Counted from the first letter of the stretch, positions 22,376-35,400 are shown. The stretch: DNA of 64,000 bases from Trichobilharzia regenti (GCA_944472135.2 OX235262.1:63922887-63986886), one strand, 5' to 3'. The notes: generated from the sequence alone by a model not told the origin. Program-made: numbers and translations.

Positions 22376-22552
22376 ATTTTTTTTTTTTGATTTACAGCTT
22401 GATTCCACACTGTATTTTTGGTACAAGTATGGAATTTTCAGCATGGATATCGGTAGCCCAAATTTTGCAGGCCGACCATAGATATCAGGTGTGCGCCGGC
22501 GTGGGCTCGAACCCCGGACCATGTGCATGGTCGGCGAGAGTCCTAACCACTG
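22376..22552 (-). mobile_element. tRNA-derived SINE, copy 1 of 3 (head truncated)
   Basis: On the minus strand it starts at CAGTGGTTAGGACTCTCGCC (A-box side), has the B box GGTTCGAGCCC, then the body ending GCTGTAAATC and an A-rich tail. It is nearly identical to the copies at 37062-37258 and 55430-55624. All three have the same orientation. It lacks the first bases of the head. Confidence 0.8.
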
Positions 22553-24600
22553 ATATAGTAAGGAATGGTAATAGTATGGAAAATAAATTGTAAACAATAG
22601 CAAAGCTGACGAGTAGACATTTTTAATATTTTCTTAACACAAAATCCGTGCTAAATGAGGTTATTATGTATTCATATTAACATGCTGTTATAATTAACTT
22701 TTGGGGTTTATCTTTCGAGAAATACAGCTGCCTAAAGGGCATGCTCTTAGATGGTGGCTGAGCGTTACCCTATGCATCCATGCATCTTAAGCACCACAAG
22801 CATTGGCAGACTTCAGAATCTCTTGCTTATAGAGCATCAAAAACAGATGTAAATGATAACTGCACAAACATACGTTGGATCTTATTAATATAAAAAGGTA
22901 GATATCACAAACATAGGCAGTATACCAACTCGGATATTTGTGGCTGCGTGTAGAAACGCCATCGAACGGATAGCCCATCAAAAGAACATATACCTAGTGT
23001 ACTCTAGCAAGATGATTCCACGCCAAAAGTCTATGTTCATACCTTACATATAGAGGAAACATAAAAACAATATTCGAAACAGTTTTGTAAGATCTTTTGC
23101 TTCCCGTCAAACATCATGTTCTTTCTAGTTAGTGTTACTCCACTTTGTTATCCATACTATTGTTATTTCATACTTTTTGGCAGTAAATAACCCATTACAG
23201 AATACTTAAAAACCTATTCCTTTCTTTAATAAGCCCTTCTGTAATGTATCCACCTCGATTATCTTTTCATATTATACGTCTATGTAAACACCGATACAAA
23301 AAGGAAGCACTTTATTGAATGAATTTGAATTTGTGGCACACAGTGATGAAAATCACATCTTTAAGGAACTTCGAGAGGAAGAATAAAGTTCAGCCGTGAG
23401 ATCTGAGGACAAGTATCACTGGAGTGCTGGGAGGAATGCTTAGCCAGCTTCTTATAAGTGCAACAGGAAGGAAGAGCTTCAAAGACGCTCGCTTTTGTAT
23501 CTGTTCAGTTACAAGCACCAATGTGCAGAAAATAATACGTGCAAACATTTCACACAACAGCAACTGTTATTGTAAGAGACGATCACTTGCCAGCTTATCA
23601 GCATTAGACTCCATAAATACTCGAAACATGCCCTTCAACTGGTTGGCTTCCCTATTTGAGCAGTGAAATACCCTGCTAATGTGGCAATATCGGGCTACTT
23701 TGCTTCAAGTAGCAGACTGGACAGCTTCTGATAAAATCCACCCTAACTTTACCCCAGCAGCAATAAATGGATGCGCAAGTGTAGACGACGAAGCACTGTG
23801 AACTAGAATCTTAGCCCCATACAGTACGTGATAATTCAACTATACCTTCACGATTTGCAGTGGTTCAAAAGCTGAGATCTACTGATATATAACGTTAAAT
23901 GAAGATCCACAAGGGAAGACTTTGGATCGTGTCTTTGTGCCGATTGAGAATTCAAAGGTATAAAAACAAACAAAAGGTATTTAACCAATTAATCAATAAC
24001 AAGATAGAATTTCAATTAGCGTGCAAATAAACCACAACAGTAAGTACCCAATAAGAAGAAACGGACTTGGACAAGTTTTATATACCTACATGGATTTATA
24101 GAAATGTTTAGTTAAAGTGGAGGATGCACGATTCCCCTAGAGAAACATTTAAATATGAGTATAATGCTTACATATCATTGCTTACTGGAGTCATGTCAAT
24201 CAATCAGTGAATCTTCTGTTTTTGGGTTTAACGTGATCTCTACATTGTAAGAATTAGCCACAAAATTCTAAGACAACACCAAACCAAACTTCGCTAAACC
24301 ACCATGTTCAGATGAACATTCACACCCGGATATTATATTACATGTGTAGCATAAGCATAAACGCAAACCCCAGTCTTTTTCTTTGACTACGGGTTCAGAT
24401 ATTAAAGGTCTCGAAACCCTTAACCTAGCTGTAAGAGGATATATGTACCATTCTCCTCATTCAAATGATTACTACGTAACACACAATTATTTATTTATTA
24501 AGGTAGATGAGGATGAATGCAAGTACATCCCAGTGTGCTGATGAGGAAGGCATGTAGTGTACTTAATGTAGAACATTTTATTTTTTGGATGAAACTATAT
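22553..24600. other. Intergenic sequence, no supported gene
   Basis: About 2 kb. The block 23290-23900 is less AT-rich and may be repeat-derived, but the short ORF 23424-23666 has no recognised motif. Confidence 0.4.
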
Positions 24601-24603
24601 AGT

Positions 24604-25190
24604 ATATGTCGCGACAGCCGAGTGGTTAAGACATTGTCTAGAAATCCAGTGGAGTTTCCTCACACATTTAGGACCTGCTCGAGACGTGGTGGTCGTCCAT
24701 ATAAACGACTAGTACGGCTGAGGTTGCATAGACTTCGATCTTCCTCTCGAAATGTCCTCATGTGGTCGTACGTTCAAAGCTTCTACCAAGTAAGTCCGAT
24801 TCGGCCTTTAAGCAGCACAGATGCCCCTCACAAAAGTGAAACGGCGAATGCAACCGAACTGTTGGACATGGTGATCTACCAAGGAGAATCGGCAAACCCT
24901 GCTTCCGGCACTATGTTGTACACGCTGCCCAGAATCTGAAAGGATTAAGTAGCATGTGAACATGTTTCGATTACCGGAGACCATGAAATCGCAGTTCCTG
25001 ACGCTCCCCCTATTATCTTGTGGGTCAGGTTTCAAATCAAAATCTAAGGAGACGGCCTCTTAAGACGACCACATGATTCGGTATGGAAGTTCGGAAAGTA
25101 TACTAGCCCTCGTAGAAACTATATTTTGTGTGACGTATCTTTTGGTGCCCATAATGTACCAACTTTGTGTTCTAAGGATGATTATACTGA
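24604..25190 (+). mobile_element. tRNA-Ser(AGA)-derived SINE-like repeat
   Basis: The head GCCGAGTGGTTAAGACATTG is an A box of tRNA-Ser type. The anticodon-loop region TCTAGAAATCC, with AGA at 24640-24642, has the serine-tRNA form, and the first bases GTCGCGA can pair with TCGAGAC near the end of the head at 6 of 7 positions. The T arm is corrupted, so it is not a working tRNA. About 500 bp of body follows, shared with 10310-10800. Short ORFs here on both strands are incidental. Confidence 0.65.
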
Positions 25191-25581
25191 CGACTATTAA
25201 CGGCGAAGTGAAGCTGTGTGTATCAGTCAGATTTAAAAGATCAGGTATTAATGCCAACAAGAGCCATCTCTCTATCAGTATGACGTTTTATTGGTGCTCT
25301 AAGATAACACGTCGCCTACTCAAAGATGTACAGTTGTCCGATATATGACAAAAATAAATACATACTGCCAGTGAAGAATATCAAAGTTATGTGACGATCA
25401 ACTTAACATGTGCTAACTTGCATTAAGCAGTACCGAATTAATCTTCCTAGGGTTCGTAAAATGAACAGCACGAAACTTCCATCGCTACAAAAACGCTTAC
25501 CATCATCTGCTGAGGCTCCTTCTTCAGGCCGCCCATCAGTTTTCTGTAGAGTTTCCATTAGGAATCTCCAGGGAGTTCAAA

Positions 25582-25682
25582 ATGAAAAAAATTAAGGTCG
25601 ATAGTATTAGTGATTTCAGTGACAACTCCGGATCAAGTGAAAGTTTACAATTATTTAAATCATTTGTGCCCGAAAAACAAAG
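25582..25682 (+). CDS. Possible first coding exon of an unrecognised plus-strand gene
   Basis: The ATG at 25582 (context AAAATGA) opens 33 codons beginning MKKIKVDSISDFSDNSGSSE and ending SFVPEKQ, then AG before a GTGTTA donor. Its phase (2 nt over) fits the next candidate exon, which starts with one base after TTTAG. The amino-acid composition looks protein-like, but I do not recognise the family. The donor is weak. An in-frame reading continues upstream to a stop near 25462. Confidence 0.35.
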
Positions 25683-26587
25683 GTGTTAAATGATGCAAAT
25701 CTAGTATTCTATTCGGAACACAAAGTTGCAAAGTAGAGTAGTAGCGTAGAATTTCCAAATGACCGCGATCGAAAACGACGCATCTAGACTTCATAAGCAG
25801 CAAGTTTTAGTAATTTCAAAAGACTGTTGGACTAGATTGTTATCCACTTAATATGGTGTGCTGAACTTTACTGCTTAAGTGGACTTCTTATGCTGAGGGT
25901 TAGCGTTCAGTCACCCTCGCTATTCAGTAGGCTGTGTTGTGGTGATTGACAATTTCTATCTCTGTATTGTTTAAATACTTACTGTTGATTGCTAATATGT
26001 TTCTTATATGAATTGCATTATAATTCCGCTAAATACAAATTCCTGAATTCCGCCCTCTCTGAGTTTTGGTTGGATTTGTGTAATTCGGTCATCTCGAAAT
26101 ACTAATACTACGATTACAAATAATTACAACACTGTTATTATAAGTCCGTCATTCACGCACGATTCACAGTCAGCTAAGTGGCCATCGCCACTCTATTATT
26201 ATCAACCCGAAAAATATCTGGTTTACTGCGCGGTCAGATGCTCCTGCTTTTTATTTGTCTTTGGTCTCAATAGAACAAATACCTTGGGAGTAACATGCTA
26301 AATACTTGAGTTTGTATGCAGATTATCTTACATAACCGTCGAAATCCTTCATCTTACAAGCCTGTCAACCCGTTTGCAAGCTCCACCCCAAAACATTTGG
26401 ACCCGTATTCGAAATTCATCCACTGAACTCGTGAGCAAGCAAACAAACTTCGCTCTGCTTCGGTGAGTTCGTTTCACTTCGTATTTCTCAGTAGTTATCT
26501 TCATCAAATGTTTAAGATTACAATTTTACAATATGTTTCAAGACACCGAAGTTGATACCAGTCTGACAGGCTAGCATTTTCATTTAG

Positions 26588-26687
26588 CTTGTGCTTTATG
26601 CCAGACGATGCAGAGACATGTTTTCTCTACGCCGAAGTTGATTTCCATGAACACGGACTAGCCGAACCAATTTCAGAATTCTCTAGA
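26588..26687 (+). CDS. Possible second exon of the unrecognised plus-strand gene
   Basis: The acceptor TTCATTTAG precedes it and a good donor GTAAGA follows. The exon reads LCFMPDDAETCFLYAEVDF, then HEHGLAEPISEFSR, in the phase required by the exon ending at 25682. It leaves in phase 0. No further exon is found before the retroelement cluster starts at 27.8 kb, so the gene is either very long-introned or a relic. Confidence 0.35.
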
Positions 26688-27800
26688 GTAAGACGTCCTC
26701 TGCCAAATGAGTTAATAATAGTATATGTTCTCATTTTTGTACATGAGGGACGCCAGTTTACAGGCATCATCAATTCGATAAATTATACACACGATAAGTA
26801 AGCATATTTAGTAAAGATAGTATAATAAGTTACATATTTCTCCTAGCTATGTAGGATACACCAATTGTATAGGCACGCATAAATATCGATTAAATTACAT
26901 GATTTAAGGTTGCTGTCATTTTGTCTTTAGTTTGTGGGAAAAATCTGATAACTAGTGATTCAATAGACCACGTCAAAAGATATAGGGATATTGACCTCGC
27001 ATTAACAAAATAACCCAAGTATTCGTTGGATGGATAACGGATACTCGGGAAAATAAATAAAGCTTGTAGTCAATTCCCTAATATAACAATTAAAAGAATC
27101 TTATAATAATATACTGTCTTTTAATGCACACGACAGTTGACAGGCATCATCAATATGGTAATAATGTACACATGGAGTAAGCATGTTTAAAATTTTTCAC
27201 TGACCCAAGATATATGCATATATATATATATATTTAATTCTTTTCGATCTGGAACCAGAATAACCGCGAACCATTCCATTCAAAATGTTGAATGAGGCAT
27301 GCAGGAGCAGATTATTACTATCGAATGAATCAACTTGATCTGAGATTCAGCTTTCAGCGTGTTTTCGTTACATCATAGATATCCAGGTTTATTGGCGCTG
27401 TATATGCAGTGATTTGGATTATGACGTATTCCGCAGAGAGTCTCCATGTCCATGTGAAGTATACATATGCTTTGAATGGATTACTTTGTTGGCTCCTACC
27501 CCCACTGAGTGCTTACAACGGCAGCTGTGGATTTATGTATTTCCTCGCCACTGTGGATAAATCATCGCCGCATTCCTTTTGGGAAGGAGACCAGTTGGTG
27601 GATTATGAATGATCTTCAAGTAACTTTTATCTTTTCATGTGGTGTTGCGGTAGGTTTCGATCTTGTTTTCTCATATTTCATTCGTATGTTGGTTATGGTT
27701 CGCCCTTTGTATCGGGTAGACATAGTTTGATCGACTCTTGATTGAATGGGTGTTATTCTCATGACTGCTGCTTTTTTGTCTGGAATTATAAATAGAGGCA
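26688..27800. other. Intergenic or intron, with local duplication and AT microsatellite
   Basis: A short motif is present twice: 26755-26810 (ACAGGCATCATCAATTCG…AAGTAAGCATATTTA) and 27135-27190 (ACAGGCATCATCAATATGG…AGTAAGCATGTTTA). A (TA)n run lies at about 27215-27233. A TATAAATAGAGGC motif at 27788 lies next to the 3' end of the CR1-like element. Confidence 0.4.
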
Positions 27801-27828
27801 AAACAAACAACAGGTGTAGTCTCTAAGT

Positions 27829-30640
27829 TCATACACTAAATGGGCCTATGATTTCTGGAACTCTTACATGGGAATTAGCACTGGTATCAATTACAAACAA
27901 ACTTAGTGCGTCATTAAGTGCCTTTTCAAAGGAGGCCAGTGTGCTCGCTAGTCGCGTTTTCCCAGGTAGTTTGTTCCATATTTGGGCATACCTAATCAAG
28001 AAAAACTTTTACCTGGTGGCTGTTTTACATTGTTCTATAGCCACTGTACCTTTACTGTGTCTCAGGTTATATCCACTGTCTCCTAAGAACCGAGTATAAT
28101 TAGCAGGCGTATACACCATGTGGTTAAGAAGCTTATGGAAGAGTACCGGATTTAGTCGCAGTCGCCTTAACCATAATGTTTCTAGTCCTAGGATTTCACA
28201 TCTGGTAGAGTAGTTTGTGCCGTTATCGGTTCCGAGTACTTTTCGCGTGAAGTACCTCTGTACTCCTTCTACTTTCAGTTTGTCTTCTATGCGTGTACTG
28301 CTGAATATGAATGAGCAGTAATCTAGGAGTGGGCGCACACAACCTTTATTTTGGTTTTTTAAATTCCGGGAAACCAAAAACCTTGTTTATTTTGAATCTA
28401 AAAATTTGTGAAATTTTCCGTAATTTTGGGGTTGTGGCCCTGAACTGCTAGGTCAAGTTCAAGGTTGGAACAGCCTATGCAGAGCCATCCACACTTTTCA
28501 ACATTAAACTCTAGTCTCCAGGTGTCACACCATCTATCCATTTTTATTAATTCTTCATGTATGGAGTTCATAGTTGGGCCGATATCTGTATTTGTGCAGG
28601 TATATGTCACCTTCAAGTCATCTGCATACAGTATTGGCTTGCCTATACTAAAACATTCACATATACTGTTTATGTATATAATGAAAAGAAGGGGTCCCAA
28701 TACACTCCCCTGGATGACACCACTGCTGATTGGTCTAGGTCTGGAGGTCATTGAGCCAACTTTAGTTGTCTGATTCCTGTCATAGAGAAATGATTTTATC
28801 CAATTGTAGAGGGGGTTGCGTATCCCTAGTGAGCATAGCCCTAACCAGCAGACTATGTGGGACTCTGTCGAAGGCTTTCCTTATATCGAAATAGAGGATA
28901 ATTACTAGCTCTCTCCTATCTCTTCTATAGGTGACTTCGTTGAAAAAGTCTATATGGCAAGTGACGCAAGATCTTTTCTTGAGGAATCCGTGTTGTGACA
29001 GGTTGATGAGTTTATGTTTTAGAAAGTAGTCTGACATTTGGTCTTTGATTACTTTCTCCATGATCCTTGATATGACTGGTGTTATATTGATAGGCCTATA
29101 ATTACATGCACTAGTTTTGGCCCCTCCTTTATGCTTAGGTAATATATATGTGTTTTTCCAAGTTTCAGGGTAGGTTTCGGTCACTAGTGAGATATTAAAT
29201 ATTCTAAGTAATAAAACTATCATATCCGTACCACCGTTTTTGTATATGACGGATGGTATATCGTCTATCCCACAACTACTGTTAGCTTTTAATGTCCTTA
29301 CCGCCGATGCTATATTTTGTATATTAAAGTTTATTTCACCTAACTTGTAGTTATTTTTGCAGGTTATGTCGAGAATTGGGGACGGATGTGCTTTGGTGTT
29401 ATTGGAGAACCACTCACTCAGGAGTTCACTAATGATCTGGGGATCATCATAAATTATACCTTCGTGTTCTAAATGACTGATATTGTTTTCTTCACCCTTC
29501 TTCAGCCGTTTTTGCAAGATTTTGCAGAGTTCCTGGGTTTTAGAGGTGCCCTCTAGGGCTTTATTTTCCTCGACTTGTGCTTTCATTTTATGTCTCTCCT
29601 CTAAATTTTTAAATATTTCGTGTATCAGGTGTAATGCATTAAATTCTTTGTATAAATAAAATTTCCTTTTTAGTTTCCTTAGTTTTATTCGCGTTTTGCG
29701 ATCTATGAACAGAGTTGGTGTCTTTAGGGCAGATTTCAGGGGTGCGATTGTGTCTCTTACCGAACTGATTGTCTTGTAGAAGGTATTTAGTATTACTTCT
29801 AAGTTATTATTGGTGAAGTATTCACCCCAGTCTGAGCTTCTCAAGAGCGTTGGTAGGAATTCCCAGTCGGCATTTCGATAGTCCCTATATTGATAGTAAA
29901 CCGGGGAACTCTTAGGTGTGTGTTTAGTTGTTAGTTGTAAGGGTAGGGTGCAGTACAGTATGTTGTGGTCACTGTTGTCGAGTTTATCCCTCACCTCTAT
30001 CGAGATCGGCTCTATTTTGTGCAGAGGATTAAGTCGAGAATATTGTTGTGTCGTGTTGGGAGGCGTACGCACTGCTTCCATCCTCCTACATCTATGGCTT
30101 CTAGGATCACCTCGTAGGTTCTCGGTCCAGTGCAGGTATCCCAGTTCACTCCAGGGAGGTTGAAATCGCCACAAACTAGTTTGTAGTCGAATTCCAGCTT
30201 AGGTACAACCTCTAGTATTTCTCCGATAACCGTATCAGTCGTTATAGGGCTGTTAGGGGCTCTGTATATACATCCCACAAGAATGTTATTTTCATTCGTG
30301 TGGATGCTTATCCACTTGGATTCTGGGAGTTTGTCGATAGTTAGGTTTGTAAAGGTATTGGAGTTAGTGGATTTAGAGGCATATATTAGACACCCGCTTC
30401 CTCTTTTGTCCACTGTCATTCCTGTGGATGTTATAGTTATCAATTATCAGCTTTGTGTCAGTAGTAAGCCAAGTTTCAGTTACCAGAATCAGTGTTGGCC
30501 GCTCCATGTATACCAAGCTGCGAAGGGAAGTTATTTTGTTAAGGAGAGATCGAGCATTTAAAAGCATAATTTTCAGAAAACCAGGGTTGTTGGGATAGTT
30601 AGTAGGTTTTCTTGTTACTATCCCTAACTCCTGGTTGCCT
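27829..30640 (-). mobile_element. CR1/Jockey-like non-LTR element, pol region, broken by frameshifts
   Basis: Read on the minus strand from 30640: endonuclease start (LLNARSLLNK, VTETWLT, CGDFNLPGVNW, DHNILYC), then reverse transcriptase (NYRPINITPVISRIMEK, QHGFLKKRSC, ILYFDIRKAFDRVPH, SSGVIQGSVLGPLLF, YADDLKV). The C-terminus has YAQIWNKLPGKTRL and ends at the stop 27831-27829. At least four frame breaks (near 30390, 30160, 28770 and 28390) prevent one protein. This IQGSVLGP/YADD type differs from the RTE elements and fits the CR1-Jockey group. It is almost full length. Confidence 0.85.
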
Positions 30641-32000
30641 ATGTTATGTTCAGGGGATCCTCAGATGAGACATTGTCAGCGTGTTACTATTCTGGACAAA
30701 TTGTGCTGCAAGAGGGGCTATTGTTTGCTGCAACCGAAAAAATCCTGTTGCATATAATGGTTTCTGGCCTCATTACGTGGGTATCTAGGATCATTTCTCT
30801 GCATAAGATAGTCTGTTTCACTGTTCACATTGTAATTTACGGGGCCATAGTACCCTGTTTTTAGGTTGTTTTGAGGATAGTGGGTGCTAGGTTTTACGTA
30901 GTTGTACATTTGCTGACTCATCTCGTGAGTGTACCAATCTATAACTTATGCCGATGGGGTCAAGGGTTCGAGTGTACATTTCTGTTGATATGGTACGTAG
31001 TGGTGTCCCGTCTAGTAACCCATGTGTTTCCATTATTAATTATGGGTTGTTATGTACTGGTCGAGTAATTAATAGTCCTGACGCAAGAAGGCGGAAGTCA
31101 GAAAACCACCAGGTTCACGATGATACAGGTATTTTTCAAACAAGGGAAATCAATGTCACACAAGCGTATGAGCGAATGTTCAAAAATGAATGAATCAATA
31201 GACAGTCTTAACATGATTGGTTGTAATGTCATGTGACAACAAGGCCAGACATGTTTGTTAGTTAGTGGACGGACAAAAACATATTGTCACTTTTAATGGA
31301 ATATCGATCCGTATATACATAGCAAAATATAACAGACTGTCGAAAACAAACACACATATTATGTGGATGCATATCCTTCCCGTCCTCAGGTTATATGTGC
31401 GTACAGGCATGTTAAAACCTCGGCTACTGTGGAAATCGTGGGTATCACTCTGCTGTTTAGTCAGCTCGGCGCCCCTTGCATATCCGCTGGCGTGTGATTT
31501 TGTAAGGATAGAGCTATTTTTGCTGTTAATTCTCACCTCGTGTAGTCTGTCGTCTCCAATTTGTCTACTACTCTTAGTTCGACGAAGAACACTTCCACTC
31601 ACGTCTTCCGTCTCCTTTGTGGGACCTGCCGCAATGCGTGCATAGTTCTTTTTTAAGCTTATATGCTGCTTGTTAGGCTTGTCACAAAGGAGGTATATCG
31701 ATGCATGAGGGGAAACCTTAGTTTTAGGGGACTTCTCTGCGGCTTTTACAGTGGCATTATCTTGTTTGGCCCTGGGTGCAGTGTGATCTGCCGATATTTA
31801 TAGGTTATCGGTAGTAGGAGCATCTACATGTACTTCATGTGTGTGGTCAGTAGATTTACTAGGAATGTCCTCACGAACTTCGAGACCCGTTACAGTTTTA
31901 CTGCTCCTTTTGGGTTTCCCTTTACCTTCGCGTGTCGTTTGTTCAGGGGGTGAGTCACCGAACATATGTTCACACCAGGAGTGAATCGTCCATTCGAGAC
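30641..32000 (-). mobile_element. ORF1-like upstream part of the CR1-like element
   Basis: The minus-strand reading upstream of the endonuclease is rich in charged and polar residues, e.g. from 31985 EQTTREGKGKPKRSSKTV, then VSGSVLRRTKSSRQIGDDRL near 31600, and a Tyr/Asn-rich segment at 30921-30718. This composition is typical of the poorly conserved ORF1 of CR1 elements. No zinc knuckle or PHD finger could be recognised. The 5' boundary is not determined. Confidence 0.45.
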
Positions 32001-32610
32001 GTTTAAAAACGCCATCCTAGAAAGAAGCGATTTCTCTGATCACCACGTTCTGAAACGCAGAGTTAGGGGTCAAACGGCTTCACAAATGCTTTCACCGTTG
32101 CACTAAGTTGCCGGCCAGTGGAATTTAATGAGGTAATCTTTGGAGAGTTGTTTCTGTCTAAGTTGTTACATCCAGTTCTCTATGTACTTTTGACACTCCT
32201 GGGACTCGACACCGGTGACATGAATACGCTGGCTGACAGAATTCTGGGAATTTCACCGCTGCCAGTAACTCTATGTTGTCGATTGGGTTAACCATCTTCG
32301 AGCACTGGCTCGGAAACAACAGAGTTGCTTAAATCTACCAGATGAATCCTTGCTAGACAGACATATCACGATTCACAGACGCAATTACCTTAACAAAGCA
32401 GCACATATAAAATAAAGAAATTTAAAACGGGCGCAGCCAAAAGTCCACAATGGAGTCGGAATTAAAAAATATATGGCCAGAAAGGCGAAGGAGGCAGATA
32501 ACCTAGCAGTTTTCGAAAAAACGTAAAAGTTACGGTAAAGAATTCGTCCGGATTCCGCTAACGCCATATGTGGCCAGTGGAAACAGCAATCTAAGGTATA
32601 TTAAGGATGT
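32001..32610. other. Between CR1-like element and LTR, nothing recognised
   Basis: This may include the 5' end of the CR1-like element. Short ORFs on both strands have no motif. Confidence 0.35.
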
Positions 32611-32918
32611 TGTCTATGTAGCTGTAAATTGAACGATCAATTCATGGTTGTTTGCTCAAACCCAACTCCATATTTTTCGCAGGAGTCACCGATACTGAGG
32701 CCATCGTCACATCGTTCTCTGTCCGTTGGAAGACAGAGAAAAACTATCAGAAATTTGTGTACAAAAACCCAATGGTTAGCTCTGTATTGGCGCAAGAATA
32801 AGTGATTACTGAGTCACCAATTGGCATTCTGGTATTTCGTGTTAATTGTCATGCAAAGTTTTAGAAAGTATTCCAAGGACAGCGTGAGGACAAGTGTAAT
32901 AAGACCTGGACAATGACA
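32611..32918 (+). repeat. 5' LTR of copy A
   Basis: It starts TGTCTATGTAGCTG and ends AATGACA before GTTCTGATAG. The core ATTGAACGATCAATTCATGG and CGTTGGAAGACAGAGAAA are shared with all LTRs in the window. Shorter than the 346-366 bp of the other complete LTRs because of an internal deletion. Confidence 0.75.
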
Positions 32919-33189
32919 GTTCTGATAGATTCTGGTCGTCATTCCTGTTGCCGAATAAGTCTTCCTTGAACAAGCTTTATCAGGAACTTTTCTGGAATTT
33001 CGGTCAAGTTCAATGATGCATGGGTCAAAGAGAGTATAAAGCGCTTTGGAAGCAGACAGGAAAGTAAGTAATGCTGAGTTGCCCATAATATGCAATGATA
33101 TGTGTGATTTTAAGCATGATAAGATTGATGACCATGTTCCGAGTTCTAGGGATAACAGAAATTTTAAAATTTCTAAATTTTAGTCCTGG

Positions 33190-35010
33190 CGTTTCGATGG
33201 AAAACCGGCCGACTGCCCACAGTTTATCAAGGGGTCTGAGGTCATGGTGAGTGGTTTTGCAGTAGATGACGAAACGAATTTAATGTATTTGTTGAGGTAC
33301 TGCGCTGGTGTTGATGCGAGAGCTATACGGTGCTGTAAGGTTATGGCCCAGAACGAAAGAAATACTGAGGCGATAGGTATTCTGCGTCAGAGATTCGGAA
33401 GACCTTCGATGATTGTAAGGAATGTATTCGAGACTGTTAAGGGTAATGGTAGTCAATTAAAAGATGACTCCAAGGCACTCACTGAGTTTTTGGATAACCT
33501 AATGAAGTGCAAGAATACGTTGATTTCGATGAATTGCATGAGCGATCTGAACTCAGGTTCCGTCCTAGAGGTAATAGCGAGACGTCCACCTACTCGACTG
33601 CAAAGGAATTGGGTGAAGATAAGCTCTCGTATAGAGGATGAAGGTATTCAGCCAAAGTTCGATGGTATTCTGAAACTAGTAAAAGATAGTGTCAATCAAC
33701 CTATGAGCAATTTTGCCTGTATGTTGCATCCACCCCTAGAATAGAGAAGTCTGAGAGCAAAACGCAATAATTTGTGACGAAAGGGTCTCAGAGAAGTGGA
33801 TATTGAGAAAGATTTATGGCGCCTAGTAGTCCATACAAACCTAATGAGTGTGACAGGTTTCGTGGACATCCCCAACTGATAGGTTAAAAGTGACGAGACA
33901 AACACGGTTGTGTTTTACACGTTTGCGAGAAGTGCATGCAAAGGTGAACTGTGAAAAAGTGACCAAGTTCAGTGATAAGCTTGGTGTGAAATCAGAGTCA
34001 TCAGGTTCTGACTACGACTTGTATGACGATAATGATGCAGTGAAGAAGCCTGTAGTTACAACTGGTAAGCCATTGTTGAATAGAGTGCCACGGACGACAT
34101 CGCAGTTTGTGCAGAAGAACGGAGTTACAGTTTCAGGGTCCAGTTCTGACTCCTGAAGTTTACAAGGTATTAATAGTCGGAGTAAAGGTACAAAACCTTT
34201 TGTGATTTATGAGGAAGAACCCAAATTGTCTACTGCTGTTATCAAAGAGTTTGAAAAGGATGAATTCGATCATACAAACGGCGGTGAAGTGGATATTTGT
34301 GAAAATGATCATGAAAGTGCACACTTGTCTCTGGCTAATCATGATGAGATTAGCGGAATGCCTACTAATACCGAGTTGAACAAAGGTTCTGTACAACTTT
34401 AATGTGAAGTAGAATTAAATGAATATGCAGTTGCAGAAATTATGGATACTTGTGAGACGGTCAGTGTAAGTGATCAGCGTGTAGGCCACCTATCATCAGA
34501 TGCTAGTGCTAAACAGGAGCTTATTATAAAAGATAGCAGTGGAGGTCATCCTACGGTTAGACAACCTTCTAAAGGTTGAACAACAGTAGCTTCTGATGTA
34601 CCGGTAAGTTCATCAACTGGTATCAATCAGTCGTCGTTGGTGTTGTCATCCACAATGAAAGGGACGTCCATGAAGTCATGTGTCTTGTGCTGTGATTATG
34701 CTAGTTTGAAGAGAAGAAAGTCAATGGTCAGTTTAATGAGAACAAGACAGCTGTGCATGAGAGTGTGATGGTTAAACTGACCTGCACTAATAAAGGTTTT
34801 TCAAGTTTCAAGTTACTATTTGAATGATATTGTCGTTGGTGTAAATTGATCTGTGCCTACGCTTGGTTGGTCAGATACGTCGTGTGTTTGTTAGTCATCT
34901 ACGCTCCACGATACGACGACATAGGCGTGTTACCGTTCAGAGTCGGGGATATAGATGATAGAAGGAGGTCAGCAAATGAACTCTGCGACGATTTTCCAAC
35001 CCGGGCGTCA
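33190..35010 (+). pseudogene. gag-like gene of copy A (DUF1759-type), broken
   Basis: The reading begins RFDGKPADCPQFI near 33190, then LMYLLRYCAGVDARAIRCCK, ILRQRFGRPSMIVRNVF and DSKALTEFLDNLMKC. This order is typical of the gag-like DUF1759 domain of BEL/Pao elements. A frameshift near 33735 and stops near 33770 and 34155 break it. A zinc-knuckle remnant, CFTRLREVHAKVNC, lies near 33910-33950, with Arg where the second Cys is expected. The C-terminal part (34845-35000) includes a hydrophobic stretch AWLVRYVVCLLVIYA. The first ORF block 33244-33744 is identical in protein to copy B. Confidence 0.7.
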
Positions 35011-35400
35011 ACTGAGAAGGGTTGTAGGCGTACTGCTGTAAGGCCTACAATTCTTCAAGAGTAGCTCGCCAAGGCAGAGTCCATAACATTTGATGTATTG
35101 ATTGTACATATGTTTGTGTTAAGTAATTGAGTGGGTTCCAATTAATGTAATTGTTGGTTAATCTTGTTTGTGTCCGGACATTCTTCAACTTACAATCGTC
35201 AACCTGAGAAGAGTTGCAGGCGTACTGGTGTGAATCCTGCAATTCTTCAAAGGAATTACACCAACAAATGATCTACGAGGTTATGTGTACTGTTTGTATA
35301 TACGTGTGGTGTGTCATATCAATTGGTGTTTTTGGATTCACTGTTTTTACTTGTTGTTTTCGTATCTTATTGTTTTGCATAATTTTGTTAAAATTTTCGT
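35010..35400 (+). repeat. Two 192-bp tandem units in copy A
   Basis: The word GTAGGCGTACTG/GCAGGCGTACTG recurs at 35025 and 35217, 192 bp apart. Copies B and C contain three such units. Confidence 0.8.

Noticed and set aside
24610..24690. Functional tRNA-Ser gene
   Set aside because: The T arm and B box are corrupted and a repeat body follows; this is a SINE head.
25461..25595. MNSTKLPSLQKR ORF (25461-25595) as the first exon of the unknown gene
   Set aside because: It is in a different frame from the 25582 exon, and the only intron that would join them is 26 nt and leads to a stop.
28465..30561. Plus-strand ORFs over the CR1-like element (28465-28773, 29918-30163, 30283-30561)
   Set aside because: They are antisense shadows of the minus-strand pol gene.
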